Assembly (NCBI GenBank): GCA_947452555.1
Contig: CANGDH010000007.1
Span: forward strand, 48,737 to 112,736
Direction: 5' to 3'
Source: Bacteroidota bacterium
GTDB lineage: Bacteria > Bacteroidota > Bacteroidia > Chitinophagales > Chitinophagaceae
Length of the DNA stretch: 64,000 nt
A model generated the notes under the pieces. It was not told the origin of the DNA. It did no database searches and saw only the letters and a list, made by a program, of their open reading frames with translations. How positions within the stretch are numbered: the first letter of the stretch is position 1; each line of letters starts with the position of its first letter. The position numbers and the translations under genes were made by a program. Of the stretch, positions 28,030-37,062 are shown in pieces.

Positions 28030-29271
28030 ATGAAAATGAGTAAGTCAGAAGCAATACAATGTTCTTTTTGTGGCCGCAGCAGAGATGAAGTAAAAATTCT
28101 AATTGCGGGTCAGGAAGGTCATATATGTGAACATTGCATAGAACATGCTCACGAAATTATTGAGAAAGAATTTCACCAGAAAAAAGCGGAGGGCAAGTCG
28201 GGCACATTAAAAGTGCAAAAACCTATAGCTATCAAAGCTTTTCTGGATCAATATATTATTGGACAAGATGAAGCAAAGAAAATACTTTGCGTAGCTGTTT
28301 ATAATCACTTTAAGCGTATCAACCTTCCAAGTACCAACAAGAACGAAGTAGAAATTGAAAAGAGTAATGTGATCATGATTGGCGAAACAGGAACAGGTAA
28401 AACCTTATTAGCAAAAACCATTGCTAAGTTATTAAACGTTCCATTTGCGATTGTAGATGCTACTGTATTTACAGAAGCAGGCTATGTAGGAGAAGACGTA
28501 GAGAGCATGTTGACTCGTTTACTACAAAACTGTGATTACGATGTAGAAGCAGCTCAAAGAGGTATTGTATACATTGATGAAATTGATAAGATTGCGCGTA
28601 AAAGCGATAACGCTTCTATTACAAGAGACGTAAGTGGAGAAGGCGTGCAACAAGGCTTATTGAAGATGTTGGAAGGAACGGAGGTGCTAGTGCCGCCACA
28701 GGGGGGCAGAAAGCACCCAGACCAAAAAATGATTAAAGTGGACACCAAAAATATCCTATTCATATGCGGTGGTGCTTTTGACGGTATTGACAAGATCATT
28801 GCTCGCAGAATTAATACGAATGCAATTGGGTTCAGTGTAAACAAAGACGAACAAGAATTACAGCGTAAGAATTTATTACGTTTTGTAAATGCCCAGGATA
28901 TTAAATCCTTTGGATTGATTCCAGAGATGTTAGGTCGTTTACCTATTGTTACTCATTTAGAGCCTTTGGATGCAGAAACCTTAAGAAGTATATTAACAGA
29001 GCCTAAAAATGCTTTGATGAAACAATACACTGAGCTATTTGCACTTGAAAATATCAAACTTACTATTGAACCTGATGTTTACGATTTTATCACTGCTAAA
29101 GCGATGGAATACAAATTAGGTGCAAGAGGATTAAGAAGTATATGTGAAAGTCTATTTACACAAGCCATGTTTGAATTGCCAGGGACTGACACTATAGAAT
29201 TTACTGTGAGTTTAGACTATGCAAAAAACATGTTTGACAAAAGTAAAATAGCAGCGCTTAAAGTTGCCTAA
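28030..29271 (+). CDS. clpX: ATP-dependent Clp protease ATP-binding subunit ClpX
   Basis: AAA+ unfoldase that feeds substrates to ClpP, 413 residues. The N-terminal zinc-binding domain has C11, C14, C33 and C36 (CSFC...CEHC). Walker A is GETGTGKT (118-125), Walker B lies in [10 protein letters not shown], and the ClpX-specific pore and RKH-type segments and the C-terminal ARGLRSICE sensor-2 region are present. Two ATGs (MKM) mark the start; either is possible. Third gene of the clp operon; a 48-residue ORF follows after 68 nt. Confidence 0.96.
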   Translation: MKMSKSEAIQCSFCGRSRDEVKILIAGQEGHICEHCIEHAHEIIEKEFHQKKAEGKSGTLKVQKPIAIKAFLDQYIIGQDEAKKILCVAVYNHFKRINLPSTNKNEVEIEKSNVIMIGETGTGKTLLAKTIAKLLNVPFAIVDATVFTEAGYVGEDVESMLTRLLQNCDYDVEAAQRGIVYIDEIDKIARKSDNASITRDVSGEGVQQGLLKMLEGTEVLVPPQGGRKHPDQKMIKVDTKNILFICGGAFDGIDKIIARRINTNAIGFSVNKDEQELQRKNLLRFVNAQDIKSFGLIPEMLGRLPIVTHLEPLDAETLRSILTEPKNALMKQYTELFALENIKLTIEPDVYDFITAKAMEYKLGARGLRSICESLFTQAMFELPGTDTIEFTVSLDYAKNMFDKSKIAALKVA

Positions 29272-29339
29272 GTAAGAAATAATAGATAGAGCAATAGATA
29301 GATTGAAAAACAAATAGAAAAATAATTAAAATAAAATTT

Positions 29340-29486
29340 ATGCAAGAATTAATTGATCGCTTAGTAAAAGAAGCAGGTGTTACTCCAGAGCAAGCAAAAC
29401 AATCTATCGAAACCATTGCTGCTTTTGTAAAAGAAAAGTTCCCAATGTTAGGGGGAGCTGTAAATCAGATTTTCAAAAATAAATAG
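29340..29486 (+). CDS. small 48-residue helical protein
   Basis: Short ORF from ATG at 29340 to TAG at 29486 coding for 48 residues: MQELIDRLVKEAGVTPEQ at the start, a central VTPEQAKQSIETIAAFVKE, and a GGAVNQIF end. It looks like two amphipathic helices. It is preceded by an A-rich leader and followed by an intrinsic terminator 13 nt after the stop, which supports it as a real gene at the end of the clp unit. The TPEQA...FVKEKFP...G layout recalls short Bacteroidota proteins of unknown function. No function assigned. Confidence 0.65.
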   Translation: MQELIDRLVKEAGVTPEQAKQSIETIAAFVKEKFPMLGGAVNQIFKNK

Positions 29487-29498
29487 TTGTATAAAACA

Positions 29499-29522
29499 AA
29501 AATCCCGCTAACGCGGGATTTT
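29499..29522 (+). terminator. intrinsic terminator after the clpX region
   Basis: AAAATCCCGC and GCGGGATTTT form a perfect 10-bp stem with a TAAC loop. The T-run is only the four T of the stem. Confidence 0.7.
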
Positions 29523-29647
29523 CAAGCAAGCAATCGGGAAACAGGAAATTAATCCTATATCAATGTTAATATTTTTTTTGATAAAAACAAACTTTTAGGT
29601 TAACAATATATTAACTTTCTATTGCGTCTCTTATAATAATCTCATTA

Positions 29648-30505
29648 TCAGTCATTTATAATCAACTTTTGTCTTAAAGTTTGCGTCTGATCTGAACTTA
29701 AGTCAAATTCTAATACCAACATTCTCCATCCAATTACTCCTCCATTCGCTTTTCTCATGTGGAGAATTCTCCATATCTCTCTTTCCTGAAAAATGCCTAA
29801 GCTTTTCCATGCTTCAAAATTCATAGTACTACTATTTAACTTTAAGGAACTATTAATTAATGCAGGTGTACGTTGTTTTGCAATCATTAAATGTGGTTTG
29901 AGGATTTGATAAATACTATCTGTCATCCCATACACTTTTAATAATTGGCTTTGATGACTATAGTAGCCAATGTGTTTTTTATATTTTAAAATTCTACCAA
30001 TCAAAATAGAATCTAAACTTACTAGCAGCTTCCACTCCCCTACTAAATCGGAATTCATATCTATTTTCCATGTTGAATTCGAACTGTTATAATTTGTATG
30101 ATACGTTTTATTTGTATAAGTATTATAAACTGGGGTAATTCGATTAAATGCAACTATACGCACAAAAGGCAATAAAACCTTTGCTATTTCATTAGGCAAT
30201 CCATACAACTTAAAAATATCAGAAGCCTGTCTAAACCTACCTCCCTTATTTCTATAGTTTTGTAAAGTGCTAAATTGTTTCGAACTAAGCCCTAATTGAG
30301 TAGCAGAAACACTGTCAATTGTATTTGGATCAAAATAAAATAATTTATTTGTCACCATCTTTGCCGACTTCTTTTGCTGAGTTGTTTTAAGTTTACCAGG
30401 AAAAACAATATGAAGTAACACACTTGCGATTAAAACGAAGCCCAAAACAAGAATTCCTTTCTGTTCTTTTTCAGAAAAGATAAAATAGGCTTTCCAATGT
30501 TGCAT
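29648..30505 (-). CDS. helix-hairpin-helix domain protein (ComEA-like)
   Basis: A 285-residue membrane-anchored protein with helix-hairpin-helix DNA-binding-type repeats. After WKAYFIFSEKEQKG comes a single transmembrane segment (about residues 15-33, ILVLGFVLIASVLLHIVF), then repeats of the form FDPNTIDSVSATQLGLSSKQF...NYRNKGGRF and similar later units. The proline-poor repeats fit the HhH family found in ComEA, so a role in DNA uptake or binding at the envelope is possible but unproven. The frame is open to an ATG at 30541; I prefer the ATG at 30505, which begins just before the conserved segment. No com genes are adjacent. Confidence 0.8.
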   Translation of the reverse strand: MQHWKAYFIFSEKEQKGILVLGFVLIASVLLHIVFPGKLKTTQQKKSAKMVTNKLFYFDPNTIDSVSATQLGLSSKQFSTLQNYRNKGGRFRQASDIFKLYGLPNEIAKVLLPFVRIVAFNRITPVYNTYTNKTYHTNYNSSNSTWKIDMNSDLVGEWKLLVSLDSILIGRILKYKKHIGYYSHQSQLLKVYGMTDSIYQILKPHLMIAKQRTPALINSSLKLNSSTMNFEAWKSLGIFQEREIWRILHMRKANGGVIGWRMLVLEFDLSSDQTQTLRQKLIIND

Positions 30506-30606
30506 GATAATGAATTTGCAACTAGGTAATAAAAATAACATTGAATATTTAGCGTATTTATACTTTGCTCAAAAATGACTGTTTTGGTCTTTAAATGAGT
30601 TAACAA

Positions 30607-31371
30607 CTAAATAGAAAAAGTCATGCCGTCATACGCTAATTGAACCCCTTTTGGCAGCTGCGACTCCACTTCCTTGTGTAAGCCTATCTGGTGACTAAAG
30701 TGGGTAAAATAGGTCTGTGGCACACCTAATAATTCAACCATGTTTAATGCCTGGTCTACGGTGAAATGAGTTGGATGTGGTTCTCTTCGCAATGCGTTTA
30801 AAATTAAAATCTTAGAGCCCTTGATTTTCTCCTGCTCGGCAGGTGCTATAAAATTTGCATCCGTGATATAAGTGAAGTCCCCTATTCTGAATCCCAAAAC
30901 AGGAAGTTCTCTATGCATTACATGAATTGGAATAAAGGGGATATCTCCTATTAAAAATGGCGCTGTGTCAATTGTATGTAATTCCATTTCAGGTAAACCT
31001 GCATCCTTTGATGGCTCAAATGCATAATAGAAATCTCTTTTTATGGCAACCTGGGTTATTTCATTTGCATAAATATGCATTGCTTTATTAGAGAAGAAAT
31101 TAAATGGTCTAATATCATCTAAGCCAGCATAATGATCTCTGTGTGGATGTGTAAAAACTACTGCATCTAAAACGGTCGTATTTGTTCTAAGCATTTGATA
31201 CCTGAAATCGGGAGTCGTATCTATTACAACTGTCGTAGTAGCAGACGAGATTTTAATACTTGTTCTAAGTCGATTGTCTTTAGGGTCAGTTGACAAACAA
31301 ACAGGGCAATCGCATCCAATGAGCGGAACGCCCGTACTGGTGCCAGACCCTAAAATAGTTATATCAAACAA
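30607..31371 (-). CDS. MBL-fold hydrolase, PhnP-like
   Basis: Metallo-beta-lactamase-fold phosphodiesterase-like enzyme, 254 residues. It has the metal motif THPHRDHYAGLDD (H75, H77, D79, H80), downstream HVMHRELPVLGFRIG and FTHFSHQIG, and an N-terminal GSGTSTGVPLIGCDCPVC whose cysteines (C20, C22, C25) match the zinc-binding set of PhnP. PhnP cleaves cyclic ribosyl phosphates; many relatives are uncharacterised. Translation most likely begins at TTG (31369-31371), since no ATG precedes the conserved start MFDITILGSGT. The gene starts 10 nt after the stop of the small gene upstream, so the two are probably one transcript. Confidence 0.87.
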   Translation of the reverse strand: MFDITILGSGTSTGVPLIGCDCPVCLSTDPKDNRLRTSIKISSATTTVVIDTTPDFRYQMLRTNTTVLDAVVFTHPHRDHYAGLDDIRPFNFFSNKAMHIYANEITQVAIKRDFYYAFEPSKDAGLPEMELHTIDTAPFLIGDIPFIPIHVMHRELPVLGFRIGDFTYITDANFIAPAEQEKIKGSKILILNALRREPHPTHFTVDQALNMVELLGVPQTYFTHFSHQIGLHKEVESQLPKGVQLAYDGMTFSI

Positions 31372-31381
31372 GGTAAAAAAT

Positions 31382-31660
31382 TTAAGCAGTTGCTTCTGTC
31401 AAAGCTAGTTTTTGCACTTCCTCAAATAACTTTTGAGAAGACTGCGTTAACTTGTCAAATTGAATGTCTAATTGTGGTATCAATTCCAATAAGGTATTAA
31501 TTCTAGCTTCAATATTTAGAAACTTATTTAGGACAACAATTCTTTTAGCCTCCAATAAACACCAACCGCTCTGAAAATTGCCTCTTTCGTATCGAACTAC
31601 AAATTCAGATTCACCCAAAATATCTTCAAGTTTGTCCAAAGTGGTTTGATTCAATTTCAT
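31382..31660 (-). CDS. conserved hypothetical protein, 92 residues
   Basis: A 92-residue soluble protein, unrecognised. It starts MKLNQTTLDKLEDILGESEF, has one short beta-rich part (VVRYERGNFQSGWCLLEAKRIVVLNKFLN) and an acidic, leucine-rich C-terminal helix (INTLLELIPQLDIQFDKLTQ) with coiled-coil character. No signal peptide or membrane segment. It precedes the PhnP-like gene by 10 nt and has a -7 box TATCTTTG 36 nt before its ATG, so it leads that two-gene unit. Function unknown. Confidence 0.75.
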   Translation of the reverse strand: MKLNQTTLDKLEDILGESEFVVRYERGNFQSGWCLLEAKRIVVLNKFLNIEARINTLLELIPQLDIQFDKLTQSSQKLFEEVQKLALTEATA

Positions 31661-31696
31661 ATTATGGATTGATTTATAGGGTAGTAGATTATGCTA

Positions 31697-31704
31697 CAAA
31701 GATA
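31697..31704 (-). promoter_or_regulatory. -7 box for the 92-residue protein/PhnP-like unit
   Basis: TATCTTTG on the - strand, 36 nt before the ATG at 31660, divergent from the HD-hydrolase promoter at 31758. Confidence 0.5.
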
Positions 31705-31757
31705 GTTTTTTGTCAAAAGGGAGCTTGAAATAAACGCTATGAGTTATTCACATTTCG

Positions 31758-31765
31758 TACCTTTG
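31758..31765 (+). promoter_or_regulatory. -7 box of the HD-hydrolase/lpx operon
   Basis: TACCTTTG, 16 nt before the ATG at 31782. Confidence 0.55.
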
Positions 31766-31781
31766 ATAACACGATACTATT

Positions 31782-33011
31782 ATGGCATTTAACCAAAGAA
31801 AAATTATAAACGACCCTGTTCATGGATTCATTACTATTAATGATCCATTAATATATTCATTAATAGGTCACCCTTTTTACCAGAGATTACGTCGCATACA
31901 ACAAATGGCGATGGCGCAATTAGTCTATCCTGGCGCGGTTCATACCCGATTACACCACTGTTTAGGAGCTTACCATTTAATGTGTATTGCCATAGCTGAA
32001 TTAAAAGACAAGGGAATAGAAATTACTGCCGAGGAAGCGCAAGCTGCCAAAGTGGCCATCCTTTTGCATGATATTGGACACGGACCTTATTCACATGCTT
32101 TAGAGAAAGTACTATTAAAAGGAGTTCACCACGAGGAGATGTCTTTGTTAATAATGCAACATTTAAATAACAGTTCAGCTCCTATTTTTAAAGGAAAACT
32201 GAGCCTTGCAATTCAAATTTTCACTAATAAATATCCAAAGAAATTTTTACACCAACTTATAAGTGGCCAATTAGATGTTGATAGATTGGATTATTTAAGT
32301 AGAGATAGTTTCTTTACAGGAGTGAGTGAAGGAGTTGTTGGATATGAGCGAATTTTAAAAATGCTAACTGTTCACGAAAACGAATTAGTGGTAGAAGAAA
32401 AAGGAATTAATAGTGTAGAGAAATTTTTAATGTCGAGACGATTAATGTATTGGCAAGTATACCGACATAAAACTGTGGTAGCTAGTGAGAATATGTTAGT
32501 TAAAATTGTGGAGCGTGCACAATTACTTTTTCAAAAAGACGACAAAGCTGTTTCAACAGGTTCTGTTCTTGATTATTTTTTAGGAAAGTTTTCTGGAAAA
32601 CTAGAAGACATTGATTTAAATGCATTTTGTCAATTAGATGATACTGACATTTTATTTGCAATAAAAAAATGGCAACATCATACCGACCCTATTTTGTCTT
32701 TATTATGTGCTAGGTTTTTAAATAGACAATGTTACAAATGTTTAATGCAGGCAAATCCAATTGATCAAAGTCAATGGGAAGCAGCTCAATTAATGGTAAA
32801 AACCGCCTTCCCTATGAATGAGGAAGATCGCTCCTATTTATGTTTCATGGGCGAAACCTCCAATACAATGTACAAGACTACCGAAGAAAGTATTAAAATA
32901 TTGCTAAAATCGGGGGAAATTGCTAACATTTCGGCCATTCAGAATGCCTTAATCAATGAAAGTCTCTCTGTCCCAGTGAAAAAATTTTACATTTGTACAC
33001 TTAGTGCATAA
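31782..33011 (+). CDS. HD domain phosphohydrolase (dNTPase/SAMHD1-like)
   Basis: A 409-residue HD-superfamily hydrolase resembling dNTP triphosphohydrolases. It opens with DPVHGFITINDPLIY and shows the metal motif as HTRLHHCLGAYH (54-65), LLHDIGHGPYSHALE (H96, D97) and DVDRLDYLSRD. It is expected to hydrolyse dNTPs or a related nucleotide in the cytoplasm; some members have other phosphate substrates. First gene of a run that continues, after 22 nt, into lpxD and the lipid A genes, an arrangement I recall as common in Bacteroidota, though no biochemical link is known to me. Confidence 0.87.
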   Translation: MAFNQRKIINDPVHGFITINDPLIYSLIGHPFYQRLRRIQQMAMAQLVYPGAVHTRLHHCLGAYHLMCIAIAELKDKGIEITAEEAQAAKVAILLHDIGHGPYSHALEKVLLKGVHHEEMSLLIMQHLNNSSAPIFKGKLSLAIQIFTNKYPKKFLHQLISGQLDVDRLDYLSRDSFFTGVSEGVVGYERILKMLTVHENELVVEEKGINSVEKFLMSRRLMYWQVYRHKTVVASENMLVKIVERAQLLFQKDDKAVSTGSVLDYFLGKFSGKLEDIDLNAFCQLDDTDILFAIKKWQHHTDPILSLLCARFLNRQCYKCLMQANPIDQSQWEAAQLMVKTAFPMNEEDRSYLCFMGETSNTMYKTTEESIKILLKSGEIANISAIQNALINESLSVPVKKFYICTLSA

Positions 33012-33033
33012 TTCCCCAATCAAAAATTAACGC

Positions 33034-34080
33034 ATGCTAGAATTTAACGCGCAACAGGTTGCAATGATGATACAAGGCAATGTAGAAGGTGACGCAACGG
33101 TTGCAGTAACGCAATTCGGAAAAATTGAAGAAGCTACTAAAGGTCAAATTTCTTTTTTAGCCAATCCTAAATATGAAGACTTTTTATACAATACAAATGC
33201 TTCTATAGTTATTGTAAATCAATCTTTGATTTTAAAAAACCCTTGTAGTGCAACATTAATTAGAGTGCCAGACGCATATGCTGCTTTTGCAACTTTACTA
33301 ACTAAATATCAGGAATTAAAAGCGGCTACATTGATAGGTATACAAACTCCTTCTTTTATTGCAACCACAGCAAAATTGGGTGGCCAACATTTTGTAGGGG
33401 CATTTTCTCATATTGGAGAAAATGTTGAAATAGGTGAAAATGTAAAAGTGTTCCCAAATGTATTTATAGGAGAAAATGTAAAAATTGGAAACAATGTTAC
33501 TTTAAATCCAGGAGTAGTAGTTTATTCAGAATGTATTATTGGAAATAATGTCACCATACATAGCGGCGCTATTATTGGCAGTGATGGATTCGGTTTTGCA
33601 CCAAAAGCAGATGGTAGTTACCAAAAAGTTCCTCAGCTTGGTAATGTAATTATTGAAGACCAGGTAGAAGTTGGAGCGAATGCTACTATTGATAGAGCCA
33701 CAATTGGTTCCACTATAATTAGAAAGGGCGTCAAATTGGACAATCTGGTTCAAATTGCACACAATGTAGAGATTGGAGAAAATACCGTTATTGCTGCACA
33801 AACAGGCATTAGCGGAAGCACTAAAGTGGGGAAAGGCATTATGATGGGAGGCCAAATTGGCGTGGCTGGTCATTTAAGTATTGCAGACGGCGTTAAGATA
33901 GCAGGTCAGTCTGGTGTTACTAAAAGCATCAAAACTGCTAATTCGATTGTAACTGGCAACCCAGCTGGGGATCATAATACCTCTTTAAGGGCCCAAGTTC
34001 ATATGAAAAACCTGCCTTCACTCGAGAAAAGGGTTAAAGAACTTGAAATTTTAGTACAACAACTGACTCAAAAAGGGTAA
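33034..34080 (+). CDS. lpxD: UDP-3-O-acylglucosamine N-acyltransferase
   Basis: Third enzyme of lipid A synthesis, adding the N-linked 3-hydroxyacyl chain, 348 residues. It has the N-terminal uridine-binding domain (about 1-100) then a left-handed beta helix of hexapeptide repeats (for example [21 protein letters not shown]); the catalytic-region segment GFGFAP and the [16 protein letters not shown] stretch are present, and a C-terminal helix ending [10 protein letters not shown]. Second in the HD-lpxD-lpxC/fabZ-lpxA-ABC run, 22 nt after the HD gene and 58 nt before lpxC-fabZ. Confidence 0.96.
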   Translation: MLEFNAQQVAMMIQGNVEGDATVAVTQFGKIEEATKGQISFLANPKYEDFLYNTNASIVIVNQSLILKNPCSATLIRVPDAYAAFATLLTKYQELKAATLIGIQTPSFIATTAKLGGQHFVGAFSHIGENVEIGENVKVFPNVFIGENVKIGNNVTLNPGVVVYSECIIGNNVTIHSGAIIGSDGFGFAPKADGSYQKVPQLGNVIIEDQVEVGANATIDRATIGSTIIRKGVKLDNLVQIAHNVEIGENTVIAAQTGISGSTKVGKGIMMGGQIGVAGHLSIADGVKIAGQSGVTKSIKTANSIVTGNPAGDHNTSLRAQVHMKNLPSLEKRVKELEILVQQLTQKG

Positions 34081-34138
34081 TTCGGCCGTATTTTTGCTGA
34101 ATATCACCCCTTTATGGGTAAATTATAAATTATAACTA

Positions 34139-35548
34139 ATGGATCAACATTTCAATCCTGACAAGCAACATACTTTAAAAGATAGTATTCACATTAGTGG
34201 TACTGGATTACATACGGGTGTTTTAGTAGACATGACTTTGAACCCTGCTAACCCAGGTTTTGGAATTCAATTCCAAAGAACAGACCTTCCTAATCAACCA
34301 ATTATTAAAGCAGACTGTGATTTAGTAACAGACACCAGTCGTGGTACTACCCTTCAGGTTGGAGATGCTAAAGTGAGCACAGTGGAACATATTTTAGCTG
34401 CATTAGTTGGAATGGGGGTGGACAATGTATTAATAGAAGTGAATGGTCCAGAAATTCCAATTATGGACGGAAGCTCCGCTCCTTTTATTGAAAAAATTGA
34501 AAACTCAGGAGTCGTTGAGCAAGACGCAGCAAAAGCATGGTACAGCATCGACGAAAATATATTTCATTATGATGACGCTAAGCGTGTTGAAATGGTGGCA
34601 CTTCCAGCATTAGAATATCAAATCACTACCCTAATAGATTTCAATAGTCCAGTCTTAGGCACTCAACACGCTGTACTTAAATCTATAAAAGATTTTAAAT
34701 CAGAGATTTCTCCTTGTAGAACTTTTTGTTTCTTACATGAATTAGAAACTTTATTAGACCATGATTTAATCAAAGGAGGTGACATTAATAACGCCATTGT
34801 AGTAGTGGATAAACCAGTGACTTCTGAAGAGATGACTCGATTGGCAAAAGTATTTAAAAGAGAAAAAATAGAAGTTAAAACAGAAGGTTATCTAAATAAT
34901 TTAGAACTAAGATTCTTAAACGAACCTGCAAGACATAAGCTATTAGACGTTGTCGGAGATTTAGCTTTAATTGGATACCCTATTAAAGCACGTATTATTG
35001 CAAACAGACCAGGACATAGTAGTAATGTGGAATTTGCTAAAAAAATTAAACAATACATTAAAAAGAATAAACACGTTAAAGACGTTCCTGTTTATGACCC
35101 AGCTATTACTCCTGTATTTAATTTAGAGCAAATTGAAAAATTATTACCGCATCGATATCCATTTTTATTCGTTGATAAAATCATAGACCTTACAGACAAA
35201 TGTATTGTAGGTGTTAAGAATGTAACTTTTAACGAATGGTTTTTCCCGGGTCATTTTCCAGGAAATCCTGTAATGCCTGGTGTTTTACAAATTGAGGCTT
35301 TAGCTCAAACAGGTGGTATACTTTGTATTAATGCAATGCCAGAAGGAAATTATGATACTTACTTTTTAAAAATAGATAATTGTAAATTCAAACAAATGGT
35401 AAAACCAGGTGATACCATGTTATTGAAAATGGAATTAACTGCACCTATCAGAAGAGGTATTTGTGAAATGAGAGGAACTGTATATGTGGGTGGAAAAGTA
35501 GCCACAGAAGCAGACCTAGTTGCACAAGTAGTAAAAAGAGCTGATTAA
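34139..35548 (+). CDS. lpxC/fabZ: bifunctional UDP-3-O-acyl-GlcNAc deacetylase / 3-hydroxyacyl-ACP dehydratase
   Basis: A fusion of 469 residues typical of Bacteroidota. The N-terminal part (about 1-310) is LpxC, the zinc deacetylase committing lipid A synthesis: GTGLHTG (21-27), STVEHILAAL with zinc ligand H84, and MDGSSAPF. The C-terminal part (about 320-469) is FabZ, dehydrating 3-hydroxyacyl-ACP: catalytic H338 in LLPHRYPFLFVD and E386 in VLQIEALAQTGG, with FPGHFPGNPVMPG between. Both active sites look intact. Coupling the two balances lipid A against phospholipid supply. It lies 58 nt after lpxD and 11 nt before lpxA. Confidence 0.97.
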   Translation: MDQHFNPDKQHTLKDSIHISGTGLHTGVLVDMTLNPANPGFGIQFQRTDLPNQPIIKADCDLVTDTSRGTTLQVGDAKVSTVEHILAALVGMGVDNVLIEVNGPEIPIMDGSSAPFIEKIENSGVVEQDAAKAWYSIDENIFHYDDAKRVEMVALPALEYQITTLIDFNSPVLGTQHAVLKSIKDFKSEISPCRTFCFLHELETLLDHDLIKGGDINNAIVVVDKPVTSEEMTRLAKVFKREKIEVKTEGYLNNLELRFLNEPARHKLLDVVGDLALIGYPIKARIIANRPGHSSNVEFAKKIKQYIKKNKHVKDVPVYDPAITPVFNLEQIEKLLPHRYPFLFVDKIIDLTDKCIVGVKNVTFNEWFFPGHFPGNPVMPGVLQIEALAQTGGILCINAMPEGNYDTYFLKIDNCKFKQMVKPGDTMLLKMELTAPIRRGICEMRGTVYVGGKVATEADLVAQVVKRAD

Positions 35549-35559
35549 AATTTAAACCT

Positions 35560-36357
35560 ATGACACATCCTTATACTTATATAGATCCAAATTCTAAAAT
35601 TGCAAACAATGTAAAAATTGATCCATTCACTGTTATTCATGGTGAGGTGGTTATTGGGGAAGGCACTTGGATTGGAAGTAATGTGACCATTATGAATGGT
35701 ACAAAAATTGGGAAAGGATGTCGCATCTTCCCTGGCGCTGTTATTGGCGCAGACCCACAAGATTTAAAATTCAATGGCGAAAAAACAACTGTTGAAATTG
35801 GAGATGGTACTACCATTCGTGAATTTGTAACTATTAATAGAGGCACAACAGACCGTTGGGTGACTAAAGTAGGAGATAACTGTTTGATTATGGCCTACAG
35901 CCATATTGCACACGACTGTGTGATTGGAAATAATTGTATTTTAAGTAATAGTGTGCAAATTGCAGGTCATGTTACTTTAGGTGACTACGCTTGGATAGCT
36001 GGTGTAAGTGCAGTACATCAATTTGTAAATATTGGACAGCATGCTTATATCGCTGGAGGAAGCTTGGTAAGTAAAGACGTTCCTCCATATATTAAAGCGG
36101 TGAGAAATCCATTGAGTTATGGTGGAGTGAATAGTGTTGGTCTAAAAAGAAGAGGGTTTGATTTAGAAAAGATCAATCATATTCTAGATATCTATAGATA
36201 TATTTTCAATAAAGGAATGAACACCACACAAGCGCTTGAATTTATTGAAGAAGAATTACCAGCTACAGACGAAAGGGATGAAATCATTACTTTTATAAGA
36301 GATAGTGGCCGTGGTATTATTAAGCGTTTTGGTAAAGGAGCGGTTGAAGAAGATTAA
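35560..36357 (+). CDS. lpxA: UDP-N-acetylglucosamine acyltransferase
   Basis: First enzyme of lipid A synthesis, transferring 3-hydroxyacyl from ACP to UDP-GlcNAc, 265 residues. The left-handed beta helix of hexapeptide repeats spans about 1-190; the catalytic AYSHIAHDCVIGNNC places the active-site histidine at 118 (equivalent to E. coli H125), and the C-terminal helical domain follows (VGLKRRGFDLEKINHI). It is 11 nt after lpxC-fabZ and 3 nt before the ABC ATPase gene. Confidence 0.97.
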   Translation: MTHPYTYIDPNSKIANNVKIDPFTVIHGEVVIGEGTWIGSNVTIMNGTKIGKGCRIFPGAVIGADPQDLKFNGEKTTVEIGDGTTIREFVTINRGTTDRWVTKVGDNCLIMAYSHIAHDCVIGNNCILSNSVQIAGHVTLGDYAWIAGVSAVHQFVNIGQHAYIAGGSLVSKDVPPYIKAVRNPLSYGGVNSVGLKRRGFDLEKINHILDIYRYIFNKGMNTTQALEFIEEELPATDERDEIITFIRDSGRGIIKRFGKGAVEED

Positions 36358-36360
36358 AGC

Positions 36361-36972
36361 ATGAAAGAAATTTGCCTAATAGGAGCAGGAAAAAGATTCA
36401 ATAAAGATTGGATATTCAGATCATTGGATTATCAATTTGAAATGGGTCATCACTATGCACTTATTGGAAATAATGGTTCTGGGAAAAGTACTTTATTGCA
36501 AACCATTTCAGGATACACCACCCTATCTAAAGGGACTATCAGTTGGGAGCCATTTAATACCAACAATATATTTGAGCAAATAAGTTTTGCTGCACCTTAT
36601 TTAGAACTAATTGAAGAATTTACTACACTAGAACAATTTGAATTTCATACTAAGTTCAAGCCCTTAATAAAAGGTATAACTGTAGCCCAAATTATAGAAC
36701 GCATTGGTTTAAAAGACGCCACCAATAAACAGATTCGTTATTTTAGCAGTGGGATGAAACAACGACTTAAAATAGCTTTAGCCATATTCACAGAAGCTCC
36801 TATTTTATTATTAGACGAGCCTTGTAGCAATTTAGATAAAGAAGGATATACTTTATACCAAGGATTAATTAGAGATTATGCAATGCATAAACTTATCATA
36901 GTGGGCAGTAATGACCCAGAAGAATATGACTTTTGTGAAAAGCATATTAATTTGATGGATTACAAAAAATAA
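36361..36972 (+). CDS. lone ABC transporter ATP-binding protein
   Basis: A 203-residue ABC ATPase with Walker A GNNGSGKST (36-44), signature FSSGMKQR (128-135) and Walker B LLLDEPCSN (149-157). No membrane segment is present and no permease gene is adjacent, so the membrane partner must be elsewhere or the protein has a non-transport role. It starts 3 nt after lpxA, the last gene of the lipid A run, so it is probably co-expressed with outer-membrane biogenesis. It is short for an ABC ATPase and lacks a C-terminal extension. Substrate unknown. A weak hairpin plus T-run follows the stop. Confidence 0.85.
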   Translation: MKEICLIGAGKRFNKDWIFRSLDYQFEMGHHYALIGNNGSGKSTLLQTISGYTTLSKGTISWEPFNTNNIFEQISFAAPYLELIEEFTTLEQFEFHTKFKPLIKGITVAQIIERIGLKDATNKQIRYFSSGMKQRLKIALAIFTEAPILLLDEPCSNLDKEGYTLYQGLIRDYAMHKLIIVGSNDPEEYDFCEKHINLMDYKK

Positions 36973-37062
36973 TGTTTTCTTTTAAGGAAACAGAATACGT
37001 TTTTTTCAATTGAATTTTCAAGCACAATAATTACTACTAACATCTACTTATAGTAACGCTTA

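Noticed and set aside
36973..37010. Terminator after the lone ABC ATPase
   Set aside because: The hairpin (TGTTTTC with GGAAACA) is short and has a distant T-run; too weak to list as a feature.
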